Assembly (NCBI GenBank): GCA_030789695.1
Contig: CM061141.1
Span: forward strand, 273,327,655-273,391,654
Source of the DNA: Scilla litardierei
Lineage: Eukaryota; Streptophyta; Magnoliopsida; Asparagales; Asparagaceae
Length of the DNA stretch: 64,000 nucleotides
Direction of reading: 5' to 3'
Part shown: positions 1 to 11,761 of the stretch, in pieces
How positions within the stretch are numbered: the first letter of the stretch is position 1
How the letters are laid out: each line of letters starts with the position of its first letter
Notes under the pieces: model-generated
The model's input: the letters and a program-made list of their open reading frames with translations, nothing else
Databases searched by the model: none
Told to the model about the DNA's origin: nothing
Program-made: the position numbers and the translations under genes

Positions 1-177
1 TCTAGTGGATGTTTTCTTATCTGCTCTTTTATTATCATTGCTATTGTTTCGTCGCGATGCAAGGACCTGCAATTTGTATTTATTCATGGACGCTTATCGG
101 ACTGCTGCTTCACAGCTCCAAGTCCAAGCGGACCTTCTCACGTCTCGCCTTCCATATTTGGGAAGCGGGGCGTGACT
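1..177 (+). repeat. 3' end of left LTR of element A
   Basis: This segment is 95 percent identical to 10018-10194, the end of the right LTR, and both end in GCGTGACT. The sequence diverges immediately after base 177, which marks the LTR/internal border. Downstream, the motif TTAGTGGTGGCCCATGCAGG resembles the post-LTR motif of element F and may be the primer-binding region. Confidence 0.8.
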
Positions 178-798
178 GGTTTTAGTGGTGGCCCATGCAG
201 GTCCTATTTGCATCTGCAAACTATCGGAACAACAATAATGATAACAACATCTGTCATGACCTGTTTTGAAGTATACGTGTATTTTACTGAATACGTGTGG
301 TATTTCTATCTACGGTGCGTACGTAGGCATGAGATAAACAAAGATATCGATGTATGTGACGTAGTGAGAAGGGGATTGGGTCGTAATACGTGGCTAAGGT
401 ACGTGAATGTGAAGTGTGAAAGCAGAGAAGCGTGAAGGACGTCGTTGGTGCAAAACTGCAGGAATGGGTTAGACGCGTGTGTGTGATGCATGTACACATG
501 CATAGATCGGCATGGATGTGTGTAGGGAGAGCCATGGAAGTGTGAAAGGGGTTAGGGGGTCAATGGCAACTCCCGTAAATTTTTAGAAAGGCTAGGGGCA
601 AAACGGTCTTTTGGCCTAAATTTGCTGTGCGTACATACTTAAATGGTGTGTACGTAAAGTAATGGCACACTTGTACATTATGGAAATTTAAGAGGGTATT
701 TAGGTCATTTTAAAATCTGCATGGCTTATTCAAGAAGCCATGACATGGCTTAACCTTTAAGAAAAGGAGTGTGTAGAAACTCCTTAAGAAAAATCTCC

Positions 799-829
799 TC
801 TTTTCTTTTCTTTTCTTTTCTTTTCTTTC
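799..829. repeat. (TTTTC)n microsatellite
   Basis: About five TTTTC units in a pyrimidine-rich tract inside solo LTR M. Confidence 0.85.
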
Positions 830-918
830 CTCTTCTTCCCTTACCCTTATCTCCTCTCCTCCCACTCAACTCCCACCCCTAATTTTCGTGCTCCCCCTCA
901 TACCCATCCATGTTGTTC

Positions 919-926
<8 letters not shown>

Positions 927-949
<23 letters not shown>

Positions 950-962
950 GAAGAAGAAGAAG
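927..962. repeat. (AAG)n microsatellite
   Basis: About eleven AAG units inside solo LTR M, following a short A-run. Confidence 0.9.
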
Positions 963-2644
963 ATGGAGAAGAAAGAAGAGAAGGAGAAGAGGAAAATGAA
1001 ACTTTTGAGTTAGGAATCTCTTGGAGTTGGAATTCCAATCTATTTAATTTTTGTTAATTTATTTTTATAGCATGTTTTTTCTAATATGTGATGAATATAC
1101 TCAATTTTTACATGTTATTGCTCAATTTCACAACTTTCTCTTTGAAATTCCTAGCAAAGTCATCTCCTTTTGAATGTCAGAATTCTTGATGTCTGTTGTA
1201 GCTTCCATTAAAGTTACTGTAGCTCGAATCATGTTTCGAAAAAAATATGGGCATGTAGATCATGAAGTTCTACCCCAAAATAATATAAATTTTAATATAG
1301 TTTCAATTCAGGAATTGGGAGAAATAAATCCATCTTCACAACATGTCTGTTTGATTTTCAGTGTTGACACAGTTTAGTAAATTTGTCCTACAGAGCTGCA
1401 CACATCTTGGAATTTTATGATTTTGGTCTTGTTGAAAAGCTAACAAGTTTTTCTCAAAGTTAATTAAATCTCTTATGTCGAAATTCTGGCTAGAACATGC
1501 CCAAAATTGGTGTTGAACACAGACCCTAAAATCTGTCTGAAAAACAGAATTGACACACTTCACTAATTAAATCACCATAAATCGTATAGTTCATATTTTT
1601 TCATGAAATTTATCTGTAGATTCATAACTGTTATATCTTTAACTTTCATTTATAAAGGTTTGTTAAATTCCCAAGATACATGGATGTATTATGTTGATCT
1701 TTATGGATGTTCTTGCAATTTCAGCAAGCTGAATACCTTAAGTGCTATTCTTATTCATTAAATGTGGTTAATTGGCTTTCATTATTCTTGCTTAATATTG
1801 TTGTATGGTAAAATGAATGTTCATGCCCTCGGCACATGTAAATGTTATTGAGTTGCTTTGATATAAATGACGCCCGCCAGGTGTTCGATGAAATGCCTTA
1901 ATGAAGGCAAAATCCAATAATTTGAGTAACGTGCACATATTAGTGTTTGCTTTGTGCCACGGTGATGATTGGTGAAATTAGAGGCTTGAATGGCATGGAA
2001 ACGTTATATTTGTGAGTGGATGATGTGTGGAGATAGAGGGAATGTCACGTGAGTGTATGACCCTATGTTTGATGATGGACAGTTGAAGTAATATGTGCAT
2101 ACCCATGCCATCAAGACCCCTAACGTGTCACTTAGGATGTTAACCAATGAAATTGAATAATTCTCAGTCCTCTCTAATGAGGGTGAGTTAGCAAAGCCCG
2201 GGTTTTAGGTGGGATTTGAGTAAATTGTGGATATGAGGCCTGGACTGTGAAGTTGGGAGATCATTATGTGACGTGTGGAGTTATATTTTTACACCCACTC
2301 GCCTTTACCAGGAGTGGAGGGGTCATACGGAGGTTGGGTTATATGTGGATAGCCTCACTCCTACCAGGGACGGGGGAGGTGAGAGGCCCGGTGTTGTACA
2401 GTGCCCGTGTCCACTGCGCCGTGTGCTATATTCACCCCAAATTTGGGGTGAAGTCAAGGTCCTGGTATCACACAGTTTACCCAAGTTCCAATTAACTCAA
2501 TTGTGAAATAATAAAATAAGATTTGTGTGTTACTTCTACTGCTGGCAGCACTTCCCCTCCCCTTTGTCGGTAATTTGTGGCTTGGTGTCATGCCTCAGGC
2601 ACTTGCACTTATCGTATTTGATATTGGTTGCTTGAGCCCTCATG

Positions 2645-2676
2645 TTATTATTATTGTTACTATTATTATTATTATT
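2645..2676. repeat. (TTA)n microsatellite
   Basis: Imperfect TTA/TTG repeats inside solo LTR M. Confidence 0.7.
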
Positions 2677-3256
2677 TTTTTTGCTAACCCCTTTTCTTGC
2701 AGTAACTCGGCATGGACCGCAGGTATGATTCCTTTGATTATCTATTTAATTTTCATTATATCACTTAGATTCATGCTCTACTTCTCTTGCTTGCCTTGTG
2801 ATCCGATAACCCTAAAACGGAGTTCCAAACCCACGTTGGTTCCTACTGGGCACACATTGATGTGTTCCTCTATATTTTTCAGGTAGCAGGGTTATCATGG
2901 TTGGTGGTGACTTGAAGTTGGGTTCAGGGGTAGCACTTGGTGTGAGCAATATTTGTGGTGTGATGTGGTTGGTTTGGGAGGTGGAAAATGCTTGTGCATA
3001 TGTAGTGGTGTATCTGGATTATGTATATAAGTGGAAGTTGTTATTTATATGTTATGTTGTTGGTGTTCTTTATTATTCATGAGGTTATTTTATTATTATT
3101 GTGGAGCTTCTCTTGTACTATCCCAGCATGTGCGCAGTGGCCTGCTTATTCAGTTACTCTTCCTCTTTCTTTTCCTCTCATCACCCTCACTCTTCAGGAT
3201 ACTTGAAAAAAAAAATTAAGTGCCGGGTATTCTGGGAAATGGGGCGTGACAACATC

Positions 3257-6200
3257 CATTTAAATATTCGGAACATTCAAGTAATGAATTGAGTCTAATC
3301 AGAAGGTTTTCCTTGTCTTAGATGGTAGGAAGACTTAGATAGTCGTCCAGGTTTGATAGTCAGGCGCTTTCATTGAGACTTAGTTGTACTCGTCTTAGGT
3401 TACCTTAGTAGTCTCCCACCCAGCCCTGACTATATTAGATCCCTAGAGCTTTTCCTCTAGTCGTTCGTTGAGTCCATTAATTTCGGGCCAGTAAAACGAA
3501 ATTTTGATACTCTTAGGACCCTTTCCCGAGACCTCTATTACAATCTAGTTCATTAGAAAGTCTTGGTGCTAAGTTCTCCTGATCTTTAGTCGACCTAATA
3601 ATTAGGCCCCTGATTTTTATTATTATTCCTAGTCCTTACATCGCTATGTTAATGACCGTAGAATTCCATCATAGCAGATTCACCTAAGTTAATTCCCCGT
3701 CGTGTTTACATTTTAACCATTCAACTCCCTCCTTACTCTCGACCCACGTGATCTTCCTGACAACAATCATTATCCTTTGAATCACTTGCACTACTATACT
3801 AATTCTACTGTCGATATACCTTTTATGGAATTTCTCGCCCAGTTTAACTTCTTTGAAAATCTTTTACATATGTCTCATATTTTTTTCAACTGACTTAAAA
3901 TTATTCTTTGATTTTGAGTTCGCTGAAAATTTTTAGTCACTATATTATAATGATTTCTAATCTATACCATCCATACCCATGTATTTTAATTTCTACGTAT
4001 GGAGATCTTTATATTTAAAACCTTTGTTGATGGCACGCATATAAATGATAAGCTTCCTTCAATGGACCATGATCAGGTCAATGTGCTTGGCTAAGTTTGT
4101 TGGATCACCCTAGCTAGACTGGGGGTAAGTGATCCTGGCTTAGTCACTTCCCTGACCGTGTCCGCTGGACCACAAGGACGTGAATCATGATTATGTATGG
4201 CATTTTTCTTACTATACTACAACAGATTTCAAAACAACCGACCATATACTAATTTTAAATACTTCTTATACTAAATAAAACTACAACTATTTCAGTGTAT
4301 TAGTTCTGTATTCATCGTATTTATACTTTAAAATTTTTGTAAAAGAAAAAATCTATCTCCATTTACAAAACAAACACTACGTCTCTACACCCATGACTCT
4401 TTCGTCTATTGCTTATCTACTGTTTTAACTTATACCACCCACTCACTATCCTTATAGACGTTATAAGGATATTGTCACATTTTACACATACCTTCCATTC
4501 TCCCATTGAATCATTCATAACCATCTCTATGCCATCTGATCGAGCTAACTCTTGTCACGACTACTGATTTGATACCATTGTTCCACAGACTAAGTCGAGA
4601 CTAATTGAACGTGATAGAACGGTATAATAATAATCGGTCTTAAATTACTACTGGATCAGTGTCTAGAAAGGAATGGGAAGGGGGTTGGTCAACCAAAGGA
4701 CTTGTCCTGCGGTCATAGAAGTGACCTGTGCCTTTAAGCCCTGACTGCCTGGCTGGTTTGGAAGTTAGACTAGACTTCTTATTATTAGGCCAGCCTACAC
4801 TATTAGATAGTCAAGCGACGTTTGTTTTCCTCATGCTCGCTCATTACTCATCCTTTTCAGTGTTACTGTGTCTACCTGGTTGTCTTACTATTGTCATCAC
4901 ATTGCCTCTTGGTCAAAACATTGTTGCTACCATATGACATGCCACCGCCGTTACTTCTGCACTTGCGCAGTCACCTTTACTTTATGTATTACATACACTT
5001 TACCTACCACACTTGAGCAACCACCAGTACTTTACTTCTCGCTCGTATATGCATGTCTGTTCTTACTTCTTGCACCTGTAAAATCATCTTTCTGATCAAG
5101 CTAACTCCATATCCTTGCCGCACCTGAAACCCATTCGTCGTAAACTTGATTCATTACATCAAACAACTCACCATTTCTTGTTACCACATTAGTGCATCTA
5201 TTTACTTATTACCACTTTGACGAGATTAGTTTTACATTTGCGTTATAACTATTTTTTTAAATGTTTCCTCTACCTTTATTTTCTATCATCAGCAGTGTTG
5301 AATTTTTGTTATGCATTATGTTGAGAGTATGTTAGATATGATTATTATTATTAATGCATTATAATTAAGGATAAGAATAGTTTAAGATGATGTAAGGAGT
5401 AGGTGTATTGAGTATTTACAATGTAATAAATAGAATGATATGTTCAAGAGTTACATTTCACATTTGGACGTATCCATACTTAATGGCTTCAATCGGATTC
5501 CATACTATGAATGATGCACAGGGAGACGAGTACATTACGAATTTGGAATGCATGTTAGTAGCAGCTGAGGGTAACTTTATAGATATTACATCATTTATGT
5601 TGACGATGAGGATTAGTAGAGTATGTATATTATCAAGACTTCATTGAATGGATAGGGTGATGGAGACGTCAGTAATGATAAGATATGTTGATACGAAGGA
5701 TAGTTGTGAAAAGTGATCTAAGTTGATTTGGATAAGATTCAATAAGAAACGATGAGATGTGATTTAATAATTTGTTAATTGACTTGTGAGTTGTCACGAT
5801 GGAGGATGAGTTGGGAGCATGATAAATGTTGGAGTTAGATGATGTCACAATTATAGTACTACAAGTTAGGTTATACGATGAACAAGGGATAATACACTAC
5901 AGATGGGACAACCTATGAGAATGTACTGCTTTTTGGAGAACTTGAGTATAAAGGATATCATACATTAAATATTTCTCGAGACGATGTTACTGCCTTCATA
6001 GCAATAATGATCGAAAGATTGAGGGAATTTGTAAGAAGTATTGGTTGAGGATAGTTGATATTTTCCTTTCGAAGTTGCCTTGTTAAAAGTATTAATTGTT
6101 CAAGACAAGAATTATGAGATAGAAATTGAAAAGAATGGGAAAGAATTGGACATGTAGTTAAGTTCAGGATATGCTTATAGTTGTAACATTATTCAATGAC

Positions 6201-6606
6201 AAGACAAGAAGTGATAATTTATTTTGGTAACACTTGTTTGGGTTTATGAGTTTAACACCCAGGGTGTTAGAATATTTGGGGCTACAGTTGGGAGTATATT
6301 TATATATTTGTATTTTATTATTTTCTCACCCGTGTCCCTGCACATCTTGGGTAGCCGTCCCTAGTCCTTTCACTTGCCCACTAATGGTTAAGACCATTGA
6401 TGGAGCTTAGTCATCCAAATCTCTTTTTGAAACTCAATCTTAACCACATCACTTGTGTCTTTTCCTAACCAATTTCATTTCTTCGTCTCGAAGTATTTCA
6501 AGTCGTAATTTACCTCATAGAAATACGAGAGTGTTATCCATCTTTGTTTCCTGCTCATTAGTTGATAAGAATTCCGAGGACGGAATTTTTCTTAAGGTGG
6601 GTAGAA
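3257..6606 (+). other. Internal region of element A, no recognisable coding
   Basis: This is AT-rich sequence between solo LTR M and the right LTR of A. All reading frames are short and none resembles gag, protease, RT, RNase H or integrase. Near its right end lies a 19-nt inverted-repeat motif (6570-6588), followed by a purine tract AAGGTGGGTAGAA directly before the LTR. This is the layout expected at the 3' end of a Ty3 element. Confidence 0.6.
6570..6588 (+). promoter_or_regulatory. Stem-loop AATTCCG-AGGA-CGGAATT before the PPT of element A
   Basis: Perfect 7-bp stem with an AGGA loop. The same 19 bases occur at 53262-53280 in element F, again just upstream of the polypurine tract. The 3' PPT that primes plus-strand DNA synthesis lies at about 6591-6606. 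Confidence 0.7.
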
Positions 6607-7967
6607 TGTAACGACCTGTATTTTTAGACGTGTGTAGGATCGTGCGTACCAGTATTTTACTTCCGTCGTCCAGATAATATTTTTAGTCTCTACGTTCTTT
6701 GCTATGTGTTGACGCAAGCGCGTCTCTATTTTCGTTTTTACAGTGTCATCATAAATTGACTATCAAGTTTGACAAATCACTTTAACTTAATTGTCTTACT
6801 AATCACAACTTGTTAACCACTTTAATTAAGTTTCTAATTACTTTATTTTAATAATTACGTTTAAAATTTACTTAAATATCTTAATAATTACATTTTTCTA
6901 ATCACTTCTAAAAGTTACTAGTTACTTTAATTCAATTATTTTACTATTCACATTTAATTTTACTAATCACTAAATTATCTTAATCTCTTACCTATCACTA
7001 AAAACAACATTCACGTTTAACAAATGAGGAGAGGAAGTGAACCCAAATTCGTAGCCAGATGCATCCTCCCCCTTAAGTCAACAAACACCCATTAAAACCA
7101 TCCTAATCCTTAACCTAACCAAATTAATTTCCTTTGACGAATTGGAAAAACTGTTCCCTGCTCTTTCTTCTTAAGGCAACTCCGTATCTCCTCTGCTAAT
7201 CATCTGCAAAACCCACCGTCTTCATTCCTGTAAAACCATCTGCAAATCCACAAAACCATCTCTCTGCAAACAAATCCTACGACAACCAATTTCTCAAACA
7301 AAAATTCCAGATCCAAAACTCAACATTTCAAATCCAAAACCCAAATCTACTTCAGACAAAACTAAATTTCAGAATCAAATGAAAACACAAATCTGAAAAT
7401 AGCTTCAGATTCAAAACAACAACAAATCTGAAATTATTTCAGATTCAACCCAGGCAAAGCCTTCATCTTCCTCCTCTTCCTTTCCCTTCCTCCTCCTTCC
7501 CCTTGGCCGACCCACCCTCACCATCCTCGCATGCGCCCCGGCAGCAACTGCCGCCGTCGGCGCACTGGACTCCAGCCCGCCGCCTTACCGCGCGGCTGCT
7601 GCTGCTGCGTAGCCGGAATCCACGCGCGTCGCCTCTTACGCGTTGCCGGAGGCCACCGCCGCCACCTGGAAGATCACCGGAGCCTTCCCTCATGCGCCGC
7701 CGTCCGTGCCTCTCCCCCTGGTGCGAGATTTTCGAACCCCTCCCCTTTCATTTGTTGCTGCTAGTTGTGAGAACAAAAAAAATGAAATGAAACATAAAAG
7801 AACAGAATGAAATAAAGAGGGGAGACAGAGGGAGAGAGGAAGTAACAGAGAGAGAGAGAGGAGGTTAGAGAGATAGAAAAACGTGAGGCAGCCCATGTGA
7901 AGTAAGAAAGAGAGTTGAGAGAAATGAAATAAAAAGATAGGTGCAGCCTTAGTTAAAAAATGAGTAA

Positions 7968-8417
7968 GGGCATGTTCTTTTGCTGGAATAGGGAAAAATG
8001 GAATAGGAGAAAGTTTGTATTCCAAGGAGAGAGAAAATGGAGTTTTGTGTTCTTATGGGTGGAATAGAGTATGGAAAGTGGGGTTTGGAATAGAAAATGG
8101 GGTCCACATTCTATTCGTGCGTTCTTTTGGGATTGGAGAGTTGGAATGAAAAAGTGGAAAGGGGATGAGTTGGAGGGGAGAGATAGAGAGAGATGAGAGA
8201 GTGGGGCCCACCATTCCCAAGGATTCCATTGTATTCCAAGCAAAAAGCTTGGAATACAAAAGTGCTCATCATTACCAAATTGGAATAGCCACGTAGGATT
8301 CTATTACATGCCCAAAAGAACAACCGCTTGGAATACAAACTTGAAATATGGTGAATAGTGCAGGAATAGTGTCCCTATTTCCATTCCCGCCCATATTCTT
8401 GGCAAAAGAACAGGCCC
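7968..8417. mobile_element. PIF/Harbinger-like (Tourist-type) MITE
   Basis: The left end is GGGCATGTTCTTTTGCTGG. The reverse complement of the right end is GGGCCTGTTCTTTTGCCAAG, giving a terminal inverted repeat of about 19 bp. Trinucleotide TAA flanks both sides (7965-7967 and 8418-8420), the TSD expected for PIF/Harbinger. At 450 bp it is non-coding. It contains the perfect 13-bp hairpin TTGTATTCCAAGC / GCTTGGAATACAA at 8229-8259 and internal variants of the GTTCTTTTG terminal motif. It lies inside the right LTR of A. Confidence 0.8.
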
Positions 8418-9272
8418 TAAAAAGAAGTTGACAGCCTGGTTGCATGAATATAGAAGGGAGAGGAGTATTCAAATAATAAAGAGATAGAAGGTGTCAGCCT
8501 TAATAAGAGTAGAGAGAGAGAGTAAGAATTTTATTAATACATTTGTGTAAAAGGTTAGGTGATAGTAGGTGGGGGTATTAAACGTAATGTTAACATGATA
8601 ATAACCCTATCATTAGTTGTTGTTAGGTTAATTAAATAGGTTATTAGTGATTGATCTAATATCTGTTAGTTAGCTTTAATTCAGCATGTTATTAATTGTT
8701 TAATAATGTTAGGGTAATAATATTAGTACAAAAATAAGTGTATCAGGTTAGTTTAACACAATATAGACCTCACCCTAGCCAGAAAGCCCAATAAAATTAG
8801 ACGAACCCAATTCGGGGATTAACCCGATATTTTGATTATCTCGCAATAAATCTAATTCAGTGATGTGTTTAACCGAAACAGAAAACCGAACGTGCCAATT
8901 AGTAGTACCCGTCCAGACGAACCTACAATAACCGATACCACTGGAAACAGGCAAGTAATACTTGCCAGTAATTATTTAGGCCATGTTTTAGGCCAATTTG
9001 TGTAGTAGCGTAAAAGAGACTAGGCGATGAAATGATAGTCGCCTAGACGCCTTACTCGATCTAGCTTGACAACGAAGCTAGATCTGACACCTTTACCATG
9101 CTATCTTTTCATGCTCCCATGTCACGTTTACTTTCAATTAACTGTACGCACTTTTAACTGCTCATTACATGTCATGTCATGCATCAAATTGTTCTATCAT
9201 GATTGCGTAGCACACGCTACAATAATTGTAACTATTGAGGCTAGGCACCTGCTTTGCGGGCACATCCATATG

Positions 9273-9425
9273 CCAATAACACTTCCTGGCTCGTGATCCA
9301 GAAGATGGGCGCCAGTCCATATACCAAAAACACTTCCTGGCTCGTGATCCAGAAGATGGACGCCAGTCCATATACCAATAACACTTTCTAGCTCGTGATC
9401 CAGAAGATGGACGCCAGTCCATATA
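9273..9425. repeat. 51-bp minisatellite, three copies
   Basis: Three head-to-tail units start at 9273, 9324 and 9375, each beginning CCAA(T/A)AACACTT and ending CCAGTCCATATA, with one to three differences. The 51-bp period keeps a minus-strand frame open (9177-9428), which explains that apparent repeat protein. Confidence 0.95.
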
Positions 9426-9753
9426 CACGTGGAGGGGTAGGGTTAAGCGATCATTTGAGCGTAGAAGTGTGCCCGTACAGCCACTTCAGCCAAAAGGCGT
9501 AACCCCTGTGTACAAAGTGATAAATCAGTGATACGTGAATCGTGAAATAGTGAATTGTAGCTTTCTGCTACAACATGCTTGATTGTTATCATCTTGTTCA
9601 TTTAATTGTTGCATTCTTTAAATGTCATGCCATTTCATTATATTAGAACTGCTGGTCGCTTTACTTTTATTTGTACATTGCATAAAAGTCCTCCGCCTTC
9701 TTGGGAGACTTTTACTGACATGTGCCCTTTTCTCTTTTGGTGTCACATGTCAG

Positions 9754-9854
9754 GTTTTGAGACAGAGCAGGTAGCAGAGGACGAGCAGTTCGTTGACACT
9801 GAGTTTGAGGTCCATGCAGAGACTGGGTTTGAGGACACTGGTGACCAGTCCTAG
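9754..9854 (+). other. Exon-like acidic ORF inside the LTR of element A
   Basis: A pyrimidine-rich acceptor-like sequence ending CACATGTCAG precedes an open frame of about 32 codons that ends in TAG at 9852. The peptide starts FETEQVAEDEQF and is rich in Glu and Asp. Element F has a related ORF in both LTRs at the same relative place (48012-48085 and 54982-55055), with shared spacing ETE-x-V-x-E ... EF-x-V. The reading phase after the acceptor is the same in A and F. No function is known to me. It could be a short leader peptide or a spliced 5' UTR segment. Confidence 0.45.
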
Positions 9855-10445
9855 ACTCACTTGGAGTCTCTTTTAGTAGTTGTTTTCCAGTAGTTGCTGA
9901 TTAGGTTTCGATGCGTAGCACCCATCTCTTTGTTTTGTTTGGCCATGCTTTAGGCCTATTGTTCAGACTTTGTACTTGGTGACTCTTTCTGTGATGTTTG
10001 GGATATTTTGTTGGATGTCTGGTGGATGTTTTCTTATCTGCTCTTTTATTATCATTGTTGTTGTTTCGTCGCGATGCAAGGACCTGCAATTTGTATTTAT
10101 TCATAGACGCTTATCGGACTGCAGCTTCACAGCTCCAAGTCCGAGCGGACCTTCTCACGTCTCGTCTTCCATATTTGGGAAGCGTGGCGTGACTTCATCA
10201 TCTTATTTTACCCCAAGAGATAAAAACCCCAAAGCAATCAGCCCTAGGTAGCCGACTACCTCTCTTTCACCCCTCTTTGAAACTTTTTCTTGCTCTCTTG
10301 GGTTATTCACCCCCTCTCATCATCCTCCCAAGAAAATCTCAGGGTAAAACTCCTCTTATCAACTTTTACTTTATTTACTTCTTGATATTCTTGCATATCT
10401 AGTTTTGTAGATCAATTTTATTTTATCTAGATGCCTTTCAAGTGA

Positions 10446-11593
10446 TTGATTTCAAAGAAGATGAAGGTTACAAATGAATCTCTCTCTAAAAAGGAAATTA
10501 TTATGCCCTATCTTTTTAGAACCACTACTTATGAGCATTTTATTAAAATTTCCAATAAGCAAATTCTTCATGGGAGGTTCGTAAAAATTGATCATTTAGA
10601 AAACTATGGCATTGATAGCATATTGGAATTTCAAAACTTGGCCATTCTCTTTTCTACTGAAAATATTTATCTTTGCTATCCTAGGCTTGTATATCGTTTT
10701 TACACCAACATGGACTATGACCTTGTCAAATCTAGATTTGTTACTAAAGTTCTTGATTCTAAAATAGCTATGACTGTTAAGTCCCTTGGGCAAGCCTAAG
10801 GAATTTCTCACTCTGGAGAGCTACTTGATAATATTGAAATGACTGATAGAGATATTCTTGATAGAATGTACTTGTCGGGTAGATATTTTCAAACTAAACT
10901 ATGTTGTAGTGATTTGCGCTACCAGGCAAGAATTTTAGCAAATATCCTATCTTATAATATCACGCAGAAATCTGGTAGCCATTCCATCCTTTCTAAAAAC
11001 AGGTCAAATTTATTTACGCAATGCTAGATAATATCCGCGTAAATTGGTCTAAAGTTATCATGGACTCCATTCTTGCATCTGCTTCTTCTGATAGACCTTC
11101 ATCTACCTTAGCCCACGGTTATTACCTCACCATTCTGTTTATTGGATATAATGTGCCTTTGGATAACGAAACCAAAATTCTGGAACCGGCTCGCATCTTT
11201 GATGTTCATGCTCTTGGTCGAATGAATCTCCATAAAGATCTTGATCAGAACATTCCAGAAGAGAAGCTCGCTGCTGAAGGAGGATCATCATCCTCAAAGA
11301 AGAAAGGTAAAGAACCCCTCATTTCTGATACAGATGAAGAAGTGGAAGAAAATGATGGCGAAGGCGAAGAAGAAGAAGCACCAGCATAAATTGTGGAACT
11401 TCAAGACATGCTGCTAAAGAAGATTTCAAACTTGAAGATTTCCCAAAAGGAAGGATATGAAGCTCTTAACAAGAAGGTTGATGATCTAAAGGATCTGGTG
11501 GTAAGGAGCAATGATATGACCGAGCAAATTCTCAAGACAATCCTTGAGGAGATCATGTCTTTGAAGAAGGAGAAGAATGTTGGTCATTCTTAA
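10446..11593 (+). pseudogene. Decayed ORF of element B (putative plant transposon protein-like)
   Basis: This was once a single frame of about 380 codons. It is now broken by an in-frame stop at 10797, a frameshift near 11020 and a stop at 11387. The first part contains YPRLVYRFYTNMDYDL, resembling the conserved core (PRLV-x-x-FY-x-N) of the poorly characterised putative plant transposon protein domain common in legume and other eudicot repeats. The central part is followed by a Lys/Glu-rich acidic stretch. The last about 66 codons form a heptad-like coiled coil (LKKISNLKISQKEG...). The domain assignment is by pattern memory and moderately uncertain. Biochemical role unknown. Confidence 0.5.
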
Positions 11594-11756
11594 TTTCAAA
11601 ACAATGTTTTTTTAAAATGGTGGGTTTCAAAAACTTCTTGGTCTGTAATAACTACTTTATGCTGTGGTGGTTGATACTCTTATGTTTTTAGTCATGCTTA
11701 TGGATGAACATTATGCTTAATTATTATCTGATATATTCTGTTAAAAATATGTTGAT

Positions 11757-11761
11757 CATAT
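11757..11761. repeat. TSD catat, left of element C
   Basis: Identical to 18141-18145 directly after element C. Confidence 0.9.

Larger units (their letters stand above)
252..3251 (+). mobile_element. Solo LTR M (3000 bp) with TSD acatc
   Basis: The LTR starts TGTCATGACCTGTTTTGAAG and ends GGGGCGTGACA, close to the ends of the LTRs of A and F. The five bases acatc lie directly before it (247-251) and directly after it (3252-3256), an exact target-site duplication. No second LTR or internal region is present, so it is a solo LTR left by unequal recombination. It is inserted about 75 bp inside the left LTR border of element A. It holds several simple repeats and no credible coding region. Confidence 0.85.
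1..10194 (+). mobile_element. Element A: Ty3/gypsy-type LTR retrotransposon, left-truncated by window
   Basis: Bases 1-177 are repeated at 10018-10194 with about 8 differences. These are the 3' ends of a left and a right LTR. The right LTR begins TGTAACGACC at 6607 after a purine-rich tract, so transcription runs on the plus strand. The internal region (178-251 plus 3257-6606) has no recognisable gag or pol. It is either a large non-autonomous derivative or a very decayed autonomous one. LTR length, the TGTAACGACC start and the motif before the PPT match the Ty3/gypsy chromovirus style seen intact in element F. The element contains solo LTR M and a MITE. If it sits inside element B, its right TSD would be tcatc (10195-10199), but the left flank is outside the window. 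Confidence 0.75.
6607..10194 (+). repeat. Right LTR of element A (3588 bp)
   Basis: It starts TGTAACGACC after the PPT, and its last 177 bp match the left LTR fragment. It contains a GC-rich leader-like patch (about 7500-7720), a 450-bp MITE (7968-8417), a 51-bp minisatellite (9273-9425) and an exon-like acidic ORF (9754-9854). Long overlapping frames in the GC-rich patch are compositional and lack homology to known proteins. Confidence 0.75.

Noticed and set aside
7463..7790. Overlapping 70-95 codon frames on both strands in a GC-rich patch
   Set aside because: Compositional open frames in an LTR; Ala/Arg/Pro-rich in every phase and no domain similarity.
9273..9425. CRISPR-like repeat-spacer array
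   Set aside because: Units are directly adjacent with no unique spacers, and this is a plant genome; a minisatellite explains it.
9177..9428. Minus-strand repeat protein with three DWRPSSGSRARK-like units
   Set aside because: Produced by the 51-bp minisatellite; the LTR is transcribed on the other strand and no start context or homology supports it.
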